Shown: one piece after another, positions 1 through 8,637 of the stretch
Position numbering within the stretch: the stretch's first letter is position 1
Layout of the letters: each line of letters begins with the position of its first letter
Source: a virus
Length of the DNA: 33,979 nt
Virus record (IMG/VR): IMGVR_UViG_3300047994_000577
Location: 1 to 33,979 of that record
Reading direction: 5' to 3' (one strand)
Made by a program: the position numbers and the translations under genes
The notes under the pieces: generated by a model
What the model was told of the DNA's origin: nothing
The model's input: only the letters and a program-made list of their open reading frames with translations
Databases searched by the model: none

Positions 1-108
1 AGGATGAAAGAGAAATGGCAGCCGACCGCGGCTGCCATTTCTCTTTCATCAAGCGGCACCCGCCGCCATCTTTCTGCGCTTTTTGCCCGCCGCCAACAGT
101 TTAAGTGA
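1..108 (+). CDS. possible C-terminal end of an upstream tail gene (partial)
   Basis: A frame open from the left edge closes at TGA 106-108 and would overlap the next gene by about 26 bases, as neighbouring tail genes here do. It also contains an ATG at position 4. The last residues (HLSALFARRQQFK) are basic and amphipathic. In contractile phages the gene before the LysM tail protein is usually the tape measure, so this could be its C-terminus, but there is no homology signal in so short a piece. Much of the frame lies in the inverted repeat, so it may be artefactual. Confidence 0.25.
   Translation, partial: RMKEKWQPTAAAISLSSSGTRRHLSALFARRQQFK
3..50. repeat. 22-bp perfect inverted repeat at left window edge
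   Basis: Bases 3-24 are exactly complementary to 29-50, with a four-base ACCG loop. This is longer and more perfect than any other hairpin in the window, and it lies within two bases of the edge. It has no T-tract on either side. It may be a real hairpin near the end of the upstream gene. A perfect fold-back at a sequence end is also a known assembly or amplification artefact, which I cannot exclude. Either case makes the 5' end of the first gene uncertain. Confidence 0.9.
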
Positions 109-976
109 TCTTGGCTCAAAACAAAATTGCGTCGTTCGTGAGTATCCTGGCGGCCAGGTAACGGCCCAACTCTTTGGCAGCTTTCCAAAGAAGATTAGCT
201 GGGGCGGTATTTTGTTTGGGAGCAACGCTGTTGATCGGTCGTTTGATCTTCAGCAGCTGTGTGATAACGGCGAGCAAGTAACTCTGGAATATTCTCAGTG
301 GTCCTTTGACGGTTTTGTAGAGGATTATTCGGTCACCGCTGCTAGCGTTAACGAAGTTCATTACAAAATGTCCTTCATCCCTGTGCAAAATAACAGCACT
401 GTCAGCGGTGGTAATCTCGCAACTACTAATGATCCTTTTGCAAGCATCGTGGGCAATGCCCAAGATGCATTGACACAACAATCTACCTCTCCATCTTCAG
501 GTGCGATTCTGCCAGCACCGGTTCAAACTGCTGCAACTACTCTCAATCAGTCCGTTAATCAGGCGCTTCAGGGCACGGGTGGCTCTGTATCCGCGATTGA
601 TTCGGCAACAGTTTCCGATCTTCAAGATCAGATTTCCAATCTGATGGATCTGCTCACGCCTTTGATTGGCGGCTCGGACTCAGGTATGGCTAGTGCCGCT
701 GGTGATTTGAATGGCACGCTTGGCACGTTGCAAACTGCCTTTGGCGCCACACAAACGCAGCTACTCGATACAGTCACAGTTCAGAATCCCAATCTGTATC
801 AGCTGTCCGCTCAATACTATGGCTCTCCTTGGCTGTATCGCTATATTCAAGATTGGCCGGATAACAACCTTACCGACCCCCTGCCGGTGACAGACAGCCC
901 CATTCAAGTTCAGATACCAGTTCTTCCGCCGCAGACCACATCGGGGCCTGCGACGGTGGTTTCATTGGCCGCATAA
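83..976 (+). CDS. LysM-type tail/baseplate protein (gp53/gpX-like)
   Basis: The protein is about 297 aa from a TTG at 83. No ribosome binding site is visible there and the frame is open back to position 8, so the true start may lie upstream. Its N-terminal half (PGGQVTAQLFG, then a repeating beta pattern) resembles XkdP-like tail proteins. A low-complexity Thr/Ser/Gln linker follows. The last 70 residues carry a LysM-like segment (TVTVQNPNLYQLSAQYYG, then W-LYRYI), the standard C-terminus of small tail proteins that sit just before the gpD hub. The stop overlaps the hub start (TAATG). In related phages this protein helps join the tail tube to the baseplate hub. Confidence 0.75.
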   Translation: MPAANSLSDLGSKQNCVVREYPGGQVTAQLFGSFPKKISWGGILFGSNAVDRSFDLQQLCDNGEQVTLEYSQWSFDGFVEDYSVTAASVNEVHYKMSFIPVQNNSTVSGGNLATTNDPFASIVGNAQDALTQQSTSPSSGAILPAPVQTAATTLNQSVNQALQGTGGSVSAIDSATVSDLQDQISNLMDLLTPLIGGSDSGMASAAGDLNGTLGTLQTAFGATQTQLLDTVTVQNPNLYQLSAQYYGSPWLYRYIQDWPDNNLTDPLPVTDSPIQVQIPVLPPQTTSGPATVVSLAA

Positions 977-2133
977 TGGGATTAATCCGTCAGGTTTATA
1001 CGGGAATAAGTATCGCCGGAAGTGACTTTCCTGTCCTGAAATGGCGCACCACTCTTGCCAATCAGGGAAGTATGGGCACGGTTCATGCTGAAGGAGCCTT
1101 GAGCGATCTTCTCGATGCAGGTCTCGACATTGTCGAGCTTGGGCAGTCAGTAACAGGCGCACAAATAGAAGCCTACGGTGGTTACGACGACAGTCCCTTG
1201 CTGTTTGGCGGTGTCGTTGATAGTTTTCATTTGGATATTGATAATAATTCGTTTGAAGTAAAAGGTCGCGACTGGTCAGCTTATCTAGCTGACGGTCGTC
1301 AAACGATGGCCGGTATGAATTACAGAAATCAGACAGTGGCTCAGATTGTCAAACAGATTGCTGATCAATTTGAAATGGGAACGGACATAACTGATCCGGG
1401 CATCAAGGCCGGTCCTCTTATGAACAATGAAAATAGTTTCAATCCACATCCACAAAGCTATTGGACACTGCTTCAGAATCTAGCTGAGCAGGTTGGCTTT
1501 GAATGCTATTCGACGCCCGATCAGGTTCTCTATTTCGGTCCGGAAAAGGACCAGAGTTCAATCACAGTCAATTACGGTGCCAAGCCCGGCGCTAGCGTTG
1601 AGAATCCTGGGTGGGGTCTTGTTATAGATTATGACCCTAGAAACAACAGCAATATCGTGGTCAAGGCTCTTTCGATGAACCCTCAGACCACCAAAAAGGT
1701 AAGTGCGAGTGCTCAAGCTAAGCCTGTAAAGCTCAAGAAATGGCAGAAGACTCAAAGCAGTCAGACTGGTGGCAATTCAAAGCAGAAGTATCCCGGGTTT
1801 GGCAAATCAGGAAACAGTTCGCCATCGAAATCGATTTATTATATTCGCTGTCCTGGAATGTCAGCCGATCAGGCACAAGCTCGGTGCCAAGCGATGGCTG
1901 ACAATTTGGCTAAACATCAGATTGTTTGTGGATTGTCGATTGAAGGCAATGATGAGGTTGTTGTGCACAGCCAGGTTACGCTAGTTGAGGCAGGCGATAT
2001 TTCCTGCTGCGGATTTGACGGTATTGCATTCAATGCGGCAGAAGTGACTCATTGTTTTGATATGCCGCAGGGAACATCATCGACAGGCGGCTTTGTAACC
2101 GAGATGAGACTAATCGCGCAGGTGTCGGATTAA
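976..2133 (+). CDS. phage late control gene D-type tail hub protein
   Basis: This 385-aa protein matches the gpD/gp27-like hub family in length, order and motifs. It has an N-terminal beta barrel (LSDLLDAGLDIVELGQSV; LLFGGVVDSFHLD; FEVKGRDWSAYLADGR), then the helical NQTVAQIVKQIADQF segment and a second barrel (YWTLLQNLAEQVGFECY, then QVLYFGPEK). The hub is the ring that links tail tube to spike. A Lys/Ser/Gln-rich stretch around residues 240-290 looks like a disordered insertion. It starts with ATG in a TAATG overlap with the LysM gene and ends in the same overlap with the spike gene, implying coupled translation. Confidence 0.9.
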   Translation: MGLIRQVYTGISIAGSDFPVLKWRTTLANQGSMGTVHAEGALSDLLDAGLDIVELGQSVTGAQIEAYGGYDDSPLLFGGVVDSFHLDIDNNSFEVKGRDWSAYLADGRQTMAGMNYRNQTVAQIVKQIADQFEMGTDITDPGIKAGPLMNNENSFNPHPQSYWTLLQNLAEQVGFECYSTPDQVLYFGPEKDQSSITVNYGAKPGASVENPGWGLVIDYDPRNNSNIVVKALSMNPQTTKKVSASAQAKPVKLKKWQKTQSSQTGGNSKQKYPGFGKSGNSSPSKSIYYIRCPGMSADQAQARCQAMADNLAKHQIVCGLSIEGNDEVVVHSQVTLVEAGDISCCGFDGIAFNAAEVTHCFDMPQGTSSTGGFVTEMRLIAQVSD

Positions 2134-3044
2134 TGACTGCCTGGATTCACGATTATTTGGCAGTTATGAGCAGGCAAGCTAACGACCAGGCTCAGAATCA
2201 AGAGTTCAACTTGATCGGCCACGTCATTGAATATGACGTGAACACAAACATGTGTCGAGTACTTCTGCCAACCAGGCGTGCTGAAAATGATGACAGCTCA
2301 AGTGGTGATTCTAGCAGTGGCGGCTCAAGTGATTCTGGTCAGACAATGGAAACTGGCTGGATCCAAGTGGGTGTTCCTGCCGTCGGCAAAGGCTGGGGAT
2401 TCCAGTATTGCTTGAAGGGCGGAGCGACGGCTGACAATCCAGAACAGGGCGAGCAGGTTCAAGTCACTATCCAGGATCGTTTCAGCGGCTTGTGCGCAGT
2501 TGCAAATTTGACATTCAATGATGAGATGCCGCCGCCTGGCGCTGGCCAAAGTGATGATTCAAGTGGTTCCGGGTCAAGCAGTTCAAATGATGTGAGTAGC
2601 GGCGGCTCAGGGGGTAGCAGTGATGCGGACCCTGCCACTGATGCTGATGGCTCTCAGCAGCTTCAACCTGCGGAATGCATAGTTTTTAAGCATGAGTCAG
2701 GGGCAATTTATAAGTTCTATGAGGACGGCAGTATCAGGGTCAACAGCCGCGGAACGCTTTATTTACAAGTCAAACAAGACATAAATATCGTGATAGAAGA
2801 AGGCAATTTAATTGCCGACGTCCAAAAAGGCGACGTGAAAGCAACCGTAGACATGGGGAACGTGTCCCTCGATGTGGCTAAGGGAAGCATCAGCGTGACT
2901 GCGGATACAAGTGATATTAAAATGGCAGCCACAAAAGGCAATTTCAATATCAGCTGCGGCAAAGACTTCAGCGTCATGGCCGGCGGTCTTGTGAAACTGA
3001 TCGAGGGCGTTCCCCCAGCCCCTGCCGGAGGTGCAACACCGTGA
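2133..3044 (+). CDS. gpV/gp5-like baseplate spike protein
   Basis: The protein has 303 aa. Residues about 24-130 form the gp5/gpV OB-fold (FNLIGHVIEYD at the start; WIQVGVPAVGKGWGF; GEQVQVTIQD). Residues about 180-300 form the beta-helical spike, seen as repeating short strands (GNLIADVQKGDVKATVDMG, then NVSLDVAKGSISVTA). There are two Ser/Gly/Asp-rich runs: one at about 51-70, inside a loop of the OB fold, and one at about 135-175, between OB fold and spike. Such tracts are not typical of this family. The spike would be tipped by the PAAR protein two genes downstream. The stop TGA overlaps the next GTG start (GTGA). Confidence 0.85.
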   Translation: MTAWIHDYLAVMSRQANDQAQNQEFNLIGHVIEYDVNTNMCRVLLPTRRAENDDSSSGDSSSGGSSDSGQTMETGWIQVGVPAVGKGWGFQYCLKGGATADNPEQGEQVQVTIQDRFSGLCAVANLTFNDEMPPPGAGQSDDSSGSGSSSSNDVSSGGSGGSSDADPATDADGSQQLQPAECIVFKHESGAIYKFYEDGSIRVNSRGTLYLQVKQDINIVIEEGNLIADVQKGDVKATVDMGNVSLDVAKGSISVTADTSDIKMAATKGNFNISCGKDFSVMAGGLVKLIEGVPPAPAGGATP

Positions 3045-3916
3045 TTATTCAATCTATAACTGGAAGTATTCAGCACATTGCTGCGCTTGATATAAGTCAG
3101 GACGCAGGTCTTGAACTGAGTGGGAATGCCACAAAAATAAACTATACAGCAAAAGCTCAGGCGAACATCGCCGCCCCAATACAGAAGATTCAGGGTATTG
3201 CCAAGAATCTCCTGGGCAGTTTGCTGAGTCAAATATCGTCGATTACAGACTTGCAAGGCATGCTCAGCCAGGTTCAGCAAACTTTTGGTGACGCCCTCGG
3301 CCTGAGTGGCCTCACCAGTCAACTCGGTTCTTTGACCTCGTCGTTTTCTAGCCTTACATCTCTGGCCGGCTCGTTTGGCGATCTCAAGGATTTGGCTGGC
3401 AGCCTCGGTTCGTTTACAGATCTTGGCTCTGCTTTGAGTTCAATTACTCAGCCACTGTCGTCATTGTCGGATTCTCTAGATAGCGTCACCGGTGCCTTTG
3501 ATTCTCTCAGTGGCGCTTCAGATATGCTCTCGGACCTGGCCGGGTCTGGCACTATGTCGAGCGCCAGTCAAAACTTGACCAATTTATCAAATAACACACA
3601 GACGCAGACGCCATCGGTAGCAACACAAGTGACCACTACATCTGTTAGCGCAAGTAAGAGTATTGACCGTGTAACTTCAGCTCTTAACGCTGCGACGACC
3701 CTTCAAACGCTGGGGATCAAAATGAGTCAGCCGAATTCAACGGCGACTGTTGCAGAATTAAGCTCGTTGATGGAAGACATTTACAAGATTCTGACCGGAG
3801 TTCCGGTCACAGAAGCACTTTCAAATTTGTCCGACCAGGTCGACACAATGAACGGCAATATCACAGGTGTTAAGCCGGATGTTGATGCCGTTGCCACTCT
3901 GGTGAATTCTTTATGA
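3041..3916 (+). CDS. unknown baseplate-module protein, Ser/Leu/Gly-rich
   Basis: A 291-aa protein of unknown function between spike and PAAR genes. It starts with GTG in a GTGA overlap and ends in an ATGA overlap with the PAAR gene. Its middle (about residues 55-180) repeats a Leu-Ser-Ser-Leu pattern at roughly seven-residue spacing (LTSQLGSLTSSFSSLTSLAG), suggesting an amphipathic helical or coiled structure. The C-terminus (MEDIYKILTGVPVTEALSNL) is more ordinary. Its position fits a spike accessory, chaperone or tail-completion protein. I recognise no domain, so the role rests on context only. Confidence 0.7.
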   Translation: MIIQSITGSIQHIAALDISQDAGLELSGNATKINYTAKAQANIAAPIQKIQGIAKNLLGSLLSQISSITDLQGMLSQVQQTFGDALGLSGLTSQLGSLTSSFSSLTSLAGSFGDLKDLAGSLGSFTDLGSALSSITQPLSSLSDSLDSVTGAFDSLSGASDMLSDLAGSGTMSSASQNLTNLSNNTQTQTPSVATQVTTTSVSASKSIDRVTSALNAATTLQTLGIKMSQPNSTATVAELSSLMEDIYKILTGVPVTEALSNLSDQVDTMNGNITGVKPDVDAVATLVNSL

Positions 3917-4203
3917 GCCAGATTGCACTGGTCGGTAAATCAGTATGTGGGGGCGGCCCAGGTGCAACTGGAGTTGGACTAATTCTCGGGCCAGGGGACC
4001 TTACACAATTTGCCGATGGGGACATTGTGAGTAAGGTTGGCGATGCGATTGCCACACATGGCCCAGCCCCGCATGATGCTGGAGTAATCATCAGCGGCAG
4101 CTTTGATACTTTTCTTGATGGAATTCCTCTTGTTAGAGTGGGCGATCAGACTAGTTGCGGTTGCACAGTTCTTGAGGGAGATTTTGACGCTTACTGCGTG
4201 TGA
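3913..4203 (+). CDS. PAAR-domain spike tip protein
   Basis: This 96-aa protein shows the PAAR pattern of Gly-rich beta hairpins (GKSVCGGGPGATG; GDIVSKVGDAIATHG; FLDGIPLVRVGDQTSCGCTV). His and Cys residues in the THGPAPHDAG and TSCGC segments are candidates for the metal site of the family. PAAR proteins form the sharpened cone capping the gpV/VgrG spike in contractile tails and type VI secretion. It overlaps the preceding gene by ATGA and is followed by the gp25 gene after nine bases. No C-terminal effector extension is present. Confidence 0.88.
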   Translation: MSQIALVGKSVCGGGPGATGVGLILGPGDLTQFADGDIVSKVGDAIATHGPAPHDAGVIISGSFDTFLDGIPLVRVGDQTSCGCTVLEGDFDAYCV

Positions 4204-4212
4204 AGGTGAATC

Positions 4213-4662
4213 ATGCCGACGAATACTAATCCAGATCCTAATCCTATTTCAGTGTCTCTTCCCTGGGGTCAGGATCTAATAGTGACTCCCGATGGGAGTA
4301 TTGAATTCTGCACCGGTGATCAGAAGATTCAGCAGAGAATAATTCGCCGCTATTACACCTGCCCTGCTGAGAAGCTTGAAGGTGAACCGCCAATTGTTGG
4401 CGATTACCTCATGGATCAAACATACGGCCTTGGAGCGAGCAGATTAATCGGTCAGCCGATTAGTCCAAAATTGGCAGCCAAGCTTACTCAAAAAATCAAC
4501 GCGGCCGTACTGGTAGACGAAAGCGTCGACACAACTCAACCGCCAGATATAACGCTTTATGCAACTCCCGGAAGCAATACTGTATGGGCGAAAGTCTTGG
4601 TGTATTTGTTGAATAACACCACGATTGAGTTGACATTCCCAGCAAATGGCACGCCCTCTTAA
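4213..4662 (+). CDS. gp25/gpW-like baseplate wedge protein
   Basis: The 149-aa product has the gp25-like layout: an N-terminal strand with ISVSLPWGQDLIVTPDG, a helix containing GDQKIQQRIIRRYYTCPAE, a GDYLMDQTYGLG turn, and a C-terminal strand pair ending in LNNTTIELTF. In T4 and relatives gp25 belongs to the wedge that nucleates sheath assembly. A clear AAGGTG ribosome binding site precedes the ATG by about six bases. It sits directly before the baseplate J gene, as in P2 and Mu-like phages. Confidence 0.85.
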   Translation: MPTNTNPDPNPISVSLPWGQDLIVTPDGSIEFCTGDQKIQQRIIRRYYTCPAEKLEGEPPIVGDYLMDQTYGLGASRLIGQPISPKLAAKLTQKINAAVLVDESVDTTQPPDITLYATPGSNTVWAKVLVYLLNNTTIELTFPANGTPS

Positions 4663-4717
4663 AATCGATAGGTAAATTTACTCTCTAAAGTTTTCTCGGT
4701 AGCGCCCGGGAAAGCTG

Positions 4718-5902
4718 ATGCCATTAAATACAAAAACTGACGAGCAATTTGTTTCAGACCTTGTCACGGCCTGGACATCAATAGTTTCCGCGGCAAAAGG
4801 AATTTCGCTCTCTCCCAATTTGGCGAGCGGCGATCCACTCCTGGCCATGCTTCAGGCGCAAGCGCTTGCCGGCTTGATGTTTATTCAAAGTCAGGCCGTC
4901 ACGATCAACATGCTGACAAGAGCAAAGACATCGGAAGGCCCTGACCTCGATTCTTGGATGGCACAATTTGGCTTTTCTAGGCTGCCTGCAGCTTATGCGA
5001 GCGGCACAGTTCAATTTTCCGTCCGCGCAGTCTTGGGAACAAATGTCACCATTCCAGTTGGCACAATTATTCAAACAGCTGATAGCACAATCCAATATCA
5101 AGTTGTCGCAAATACAGAAAATGCCAATTTCAACGTAGGCCTAAATGGATACGTCTTGCAGGCAGGCCAGCTTAGCGTTACCGCCTCTGTTCAAGCGCTC
5201 GTATCAGGTTCGGGTAGCAATGTCCAGGCGGGAATGCTCAACACATTTGCTTCGTCAGTATCGGGCATAAATTTCGTCACCAACACAGCGCCAATTTTGG
5301 ACGGCGCCAATCCAGAGTCTGACGCTTCGCTGCGTTCCAGATTTATTCTCTTTATCAACTCAGTTAATGCCCGCACCACCCCTGCTGGCACCTATTCAGC
5401 TTGTCTTGATGTGCCCGGTGTTGTTTCAGTTGCCGTTCTCGAAAATCAGGATGCTCAAGGTCGCTTCCTTCCGGGCTATGGCGTCATTGTTGTAGATGAC
5501 GGTTCTGGTTCGCCTCCTGACTCTTTGCTTAACGCTGTACGCGCTGTTATTGCAGCACCTAATGCGCCGTCTCGCGGTTTTACGATCACGAACATTGTCC
5601 GTGGCCCCACACTTGCGACGGTGACTATTGCACTCTCGGTTCGTATCGATACTTCATCGCCGAGCGTTCCCAATTCACTCTTGAATGTGCTCAATGCTGT
5701 GTTGGATTATGTAAATGCCCTTGAAGTGGGCAATACTCTTTTCCTTGAGAATATTTCGGCGACCGCAAAGGCTGCTGACCCATATGTCATCGCAGTCGGC
5801 GCGGGAAGCGTGCTTATAAATGGTCTGGCGAAAGATCTCGTGGCCACGCCAAGCACTATTATCCGCACAAACAATGTGCTGACTACCATAGGTCAATTCT
5901 AA
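4718..5902 (+). CDS. baseplate J-like protein
   Basis: A 394-aa protein of the Baseplate_J family (P2 gpJ, T4 gp6-like). The diagnostic segments are present: GTVQFSVRAVLGTNVTIPVG with TIIQTADS near residues 95-125, the DGANPESDASLRSRF motif near 195, GTYSACLDVPGVVSVAVLEN near 225, and a final domain with repeated beta-alpha units. It forms the wedge ring of the baseplate with gp25 and gpI. A 55-base spacer precedes the ATG and no strong ribosome binding site is visible there. The stop abuts the next ATG (TAAATG). Confidence 0.9.
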   Translation: MPLNTKTDEQFVSDLVTAWTSIVSAAKGISLSPNLASGDPLLAMLQAQALAGLMFIQSQAVTINMLTRAKTSEGPDLDSWMAQFGFSRLPAAYASGTVQFSVRAVLGTNVTIPVGTIIQTADSTIQYQVVANTENANFNVGLNGYVLQAGQLSVTASVQALVSGSGSNVQAGMLNTFASSVSGINFVTNTAPILDGANPESDASLRSRFILFINSVNARTTPAGTYSACLDVPGVVSVAVLENQDAQGRFLPGYGVIVVDDGSGSPPDSLLNAVRAVIAAPNAPSRGFTITNIVRGPTLATVTIALSVRIDTSSPSVPNSLLNVLNAVLDYVNALEVGNTLFLENISATAKAADPYVIAVGAGSVLINGLAKDLVATPSTIIRTNNVLTTIGQF

Positions 5903-7264
5903 ATGGGCGCTCAGGCAACCACCTGCGCAGTGTATACAGCCGACCAATGGGCGGTCAGACTGCTTCAGGTTTTTCCTCTGCGGTGGACAAGCGATGAAGC
6001 ACGAACGGCCTCCGGCATACTCTATTCGTGGTTTAAAACCACCGGCACACAATATAACTACCTTGAACAGAACCTTGACTGGCTTTTGGACTCTGAGCGA
6101 CTTCAGACTGCTCAGGATGTTGCTTTAGATGCATTTGCCGCTGATTATTTCGGAAAGGTTTATGGCATAGACCTTTCTGTTGTGCGAGCTCCTGGGCAAA
6201 ATGATGCTTCGTTTTTACAGACGATCATCAATAATCTTCTTCAGCCCGGAGGGACGCGAGCCGATATCAATCGGATTCTGACGAATCTAACGGGCCAGGC
6301 TCCAAGAATTGTTGAGCCTTGGAATGTCATGGATACTTGCTCTTTTAAGGGCATCAGTTATTGGGGCGTCGATACGCCCTCTAACCCAGGTAGATTTGGT
6401 GGTTACCGTCCGTTCCAGGCGTTTGTCGAGGCTGTTATGCCTGGCTGGGCCGGGCTGAGTTATCCCTATTGGGGATTCAATTCGCCCGGAATGTGTTTCA
6501 ACAATTCATATTTTATGCCGCAGCAGACGAACTGGCTGACGGGAGCCCAGCTCCTGGATAACGCAATCAACAAATTGCGCATGACCAACACGGTTGTCTG
6601 GCGCAGATATTTCAATTCGCCCAACTCATCTATTGCCCGGGGAGGGACACTCGCCCAGCCTGCTGGTCAGAATAGTCAGAGTGTTTTGCTTGTGCCGGCG
6701 TGTGAAAGCTCTTTAGTGATTCTTCTCCAAGCAAATTGGAACTCCGGTAGCTGGGCGAAGATGAAAGCCTTCAATCAGTTCGTCGCAAATTTTGAGGTTG
6801 AGGCTGGTTCTAGTGCAACCTTCGACTGGATTTGCGCGCCGATGACTGTGCCTGGATTTGGTATTTATCCAATATCCGGCACATTGCTTTCAAAGACGAT
6901 TCCTGTACCTCTGGCTGGCCAAACAATGTTTGTCACGCCTAGCTGGAACACGAATGTTTGGTTGTCTTCGGAAGAGACCACAACGGCAGCGCTCAATTTC
7001 AACGTTGCTTCGCCCGGTGGAGGTGCTCTTTATTACGGGTGTCTGCCCGCGGCTAACTGCGGCAACGTAAGCGTGACCGCCGGTTCCGAATCGGCAAGCG
7101 TGACTTTCAACACTCCCCTTGTCGGCTCATATCAGTTGATGCTTTTGCCAGGTTGGAATACAGAATTTCAAATCACAAAATCGTCCAGTGGATTCACTGT
7201 GAATTTTTCCTCGACTCCAACAGCAGATTCATTCTTCATTTGGGGCTACTTCCAGCAGTCATAA
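5903..7264 (+). CDS. gpI-like tail/baseplate protein with C-terminal beta extension
   Basis: The 453-aa protein begins with a domain like P2 gpI and YmfQ: LLQVFPLRW, LLDSERLQTAQDVALDAFAA, then PGQNDASFLQTIINNLLQPG and TRADINRILTNLTGQ near residues 90-130. A Trp/Tyr/Phe-rich middle (YWGVDTPSNPGRFGGYRPFQ) follows, as in phages of this type. The last 200 residues are beta-rich with a Gly/Thr pattern and may dock the first fibre. It starts with ATG directly after the J stop. In P2, gpI joins gpJ to the fibre protein gpH. Confidence 0.8.
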   Translation: MGAQATTCAVYTADQWAVRLLQVFPLRWTSDEARTASGILYSWFKTTGTQYNYLEQNLDWLLDSERLQTAQDVALDAFAADYFGKVYGIDLSVVRAPGQNDASFLQTIINNLLQPGGTRADINRILTNLTGQAPRIVEPWNVMDTCSFKGISYWGVDTPSNPGRFGGYRPFQAFVEAVMPGWAGLSYPYWGFNSPGMCFNNSYFMPQQTNWLTGAQLLDNAINKLRMTNTVVWRRYFNSPNSSIARGGTLAQPAGQNSQSVLLVPACESSLVILLQANWNSGSWAKMKAFNQFVANFEVEAGSSATFDWICAPMTVPGFGIYPISGTLLSKTIPVPLAGQTMFVTPSWNTNVWLSSEETTTAALNFNVASPGGGALYYGCLPAANCGNVSVTAGSESASVTFNTPLVGSYQLMLLPGWNTEFQITKSSSGFTVNFSSTPTADSFFIWGYFQQS

Positions 7265-7320
7265 ATTTCAGAATGGAAAAGTTTTTCTTTAACTTTGCCT
7301 TGGTTTAAGAGGCTAGAAGT

Positions 7321-8637
7321 TTGAATATCTTTCCCGCTCTCGACGGCGAACAAGTCACAACATTTGACAATCTTTCCCAGTCAGTAGATACGATGACTGG
7401 CCTGGCGGATACGATATTGGCCGCTCTTGGCAGTGCGGCAACCGTTGTCACTCCCGTTGCAGGCACGCAAACTTCTCCAGCCTCGCTTTCAATAAACATC
7501 GGACCATTTCAAATTTATGAGCTCGCTGATACTCTCGCTGCCCCGATTGGAACTTTTGATGCAATCGACACTGAGATTCTTCAACAGGGAACGAACCCAG
7601 GTCAACAGGTCAATTTAAATACGGACGGGCTTGAGGCCGGGCAATCAGTGTGGTGGTTGATTTCAGCCAGCTATCTGCAAGTGCCACAGGTGCGCCCGGG
7701 CGACCCTACGAATGGCCTTCGCAATTTCTTTAATTCCGCAAATAATGCGATGCCTTTGAGTGGGCCATCTGGATCGGGAGATGACGTCGCCACCGTAGTT
7801 AGTGGCACAGCTATTATCACGACAACAATGGGAACACCCGCTACTACTGATTCAAATGAACCCCCAGCTGTCCCTGCCGGTAACGTTCCTTTATTCCTTA
7901 TCAATCTTGCATTTGGCCAGACCACAATCACCAATGGTGAAATTATGGTCGCCGGTCCCGAGGCCTACACGGGCGCTGGCTGGGAAGACGGTTATCCTGC
8001 CTCGCCGATTTTGACCGGTCTTTTGCAATCACATCACGGTGGAGTGCCTGGGCAAGCCCCGCAGATACATCTTGAGACGGAAGTACAGGGAACACTTCCT
8101 TACACCAACATGCTGGTTTCGGATCAGACTCCTGCTCCTGCCACTGGCGATATTGCAGTGCAGGGTGTAATTCCTATTTTTGAATTCGGTACGGTTGATC
8201 CCAACGGAAACGTTGCCGGCAAAGAACAAACGATTTATGCCAACGTCACCAATAACTCTGTGTGGTGGTGCAAAACAACCGGCACTTCAAGCACAGCTGT
8301 CTGGGAAGCAATGTCTTCTGTGATCCCGATGAAGTGGACTCCTGGCACTGTTACCGGTACCAATAATATCAACGGTACTTCAGGGACGTTCTATATTGCA
8401 GACGCAACCGCGGCGGTAGTAAATGCGACTCTACCCCCCAACCCTGCCGATGGTACGGTTTATAAATTCGCGAGAAGCGGCGTAAATGATGTAAATATTT
8501 TGGTTAACGGTACTGCTGGCGCTGGGACAAATCAAATCATTTTCCCAACTGGCACCATAGACACAAATTTGGCGCTGCATGAGTACGGCGGCGTAGTCGA
8601 CCTAATTGCAATGCCCGGAGGCTGGTATGTTGGTTAA
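7321..8637 (+). CDS. tail fibre-like protein
   Basis: A 438-aa protein starting at TTG. An AAGAGG ribosome binding site about ten bases upstream supports this start, and the next ATG is about 70 bases inside. It has no signal peptide, unlike the next two genes. The composition is Gly/Thr/Asn/Pro-rich and beta-like. A segment AGWEDGYPASP followed by ILTGLLQSHHGG may be a fibre joint. The C-terminus ends in a beta module (VNATLPPNPADGTVYKFARS, NILVNGTAGAG, closing WYVG) that recurs in other fibre proteins here. It is probably the proximal fibre attached to the gpI-like protein. Confidence 0.65.
   Translation: MNIFPALDGEQVTTFDNLSQSVDTMTGLADTILAALGSAATVVTPVAGTQTSPASLSINIGPFQIYELADTLAAPIGTFDAIDTEILQQGTNPGQQVNLNTDGLEAGQSVWWLISASYLQVPQVRPGDPTNGLRNFFNSANNAMPLSGPSGSGDDVATVVSGTAIITTTMGTPATTDSNEPPAVPAGNVPLFLINLAFGQTTITNGEIMVAGPEAYTGAGWEDGYPASPILTGLLQSHHGGVPGQAPQIHLETEVQGTLPYTNMLVSDQTPAPATGDIAVQGVIPIFEFGTVDPNGNVAGKEQTIYANVTNNSVWWCKTTGTSSTAVWEAMSSVIPMKWTPGTVTGTNNINGTSGTFYIADATAAVVNATLPPNPADGTVYKFARSGVNDVNILVNGTAGAGTNQIIFPTGTIDTNLALHEYGGVVDLIAMPGGWYVG

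Noticed and set aside
2759-3322. A 187-codon open frame on the - strand
   Set aside because: It is antisense to the spike and the next baseplate gene, both of which have GTGA-coupled, family-consistent products. Composition looks like reverse-strand noise.
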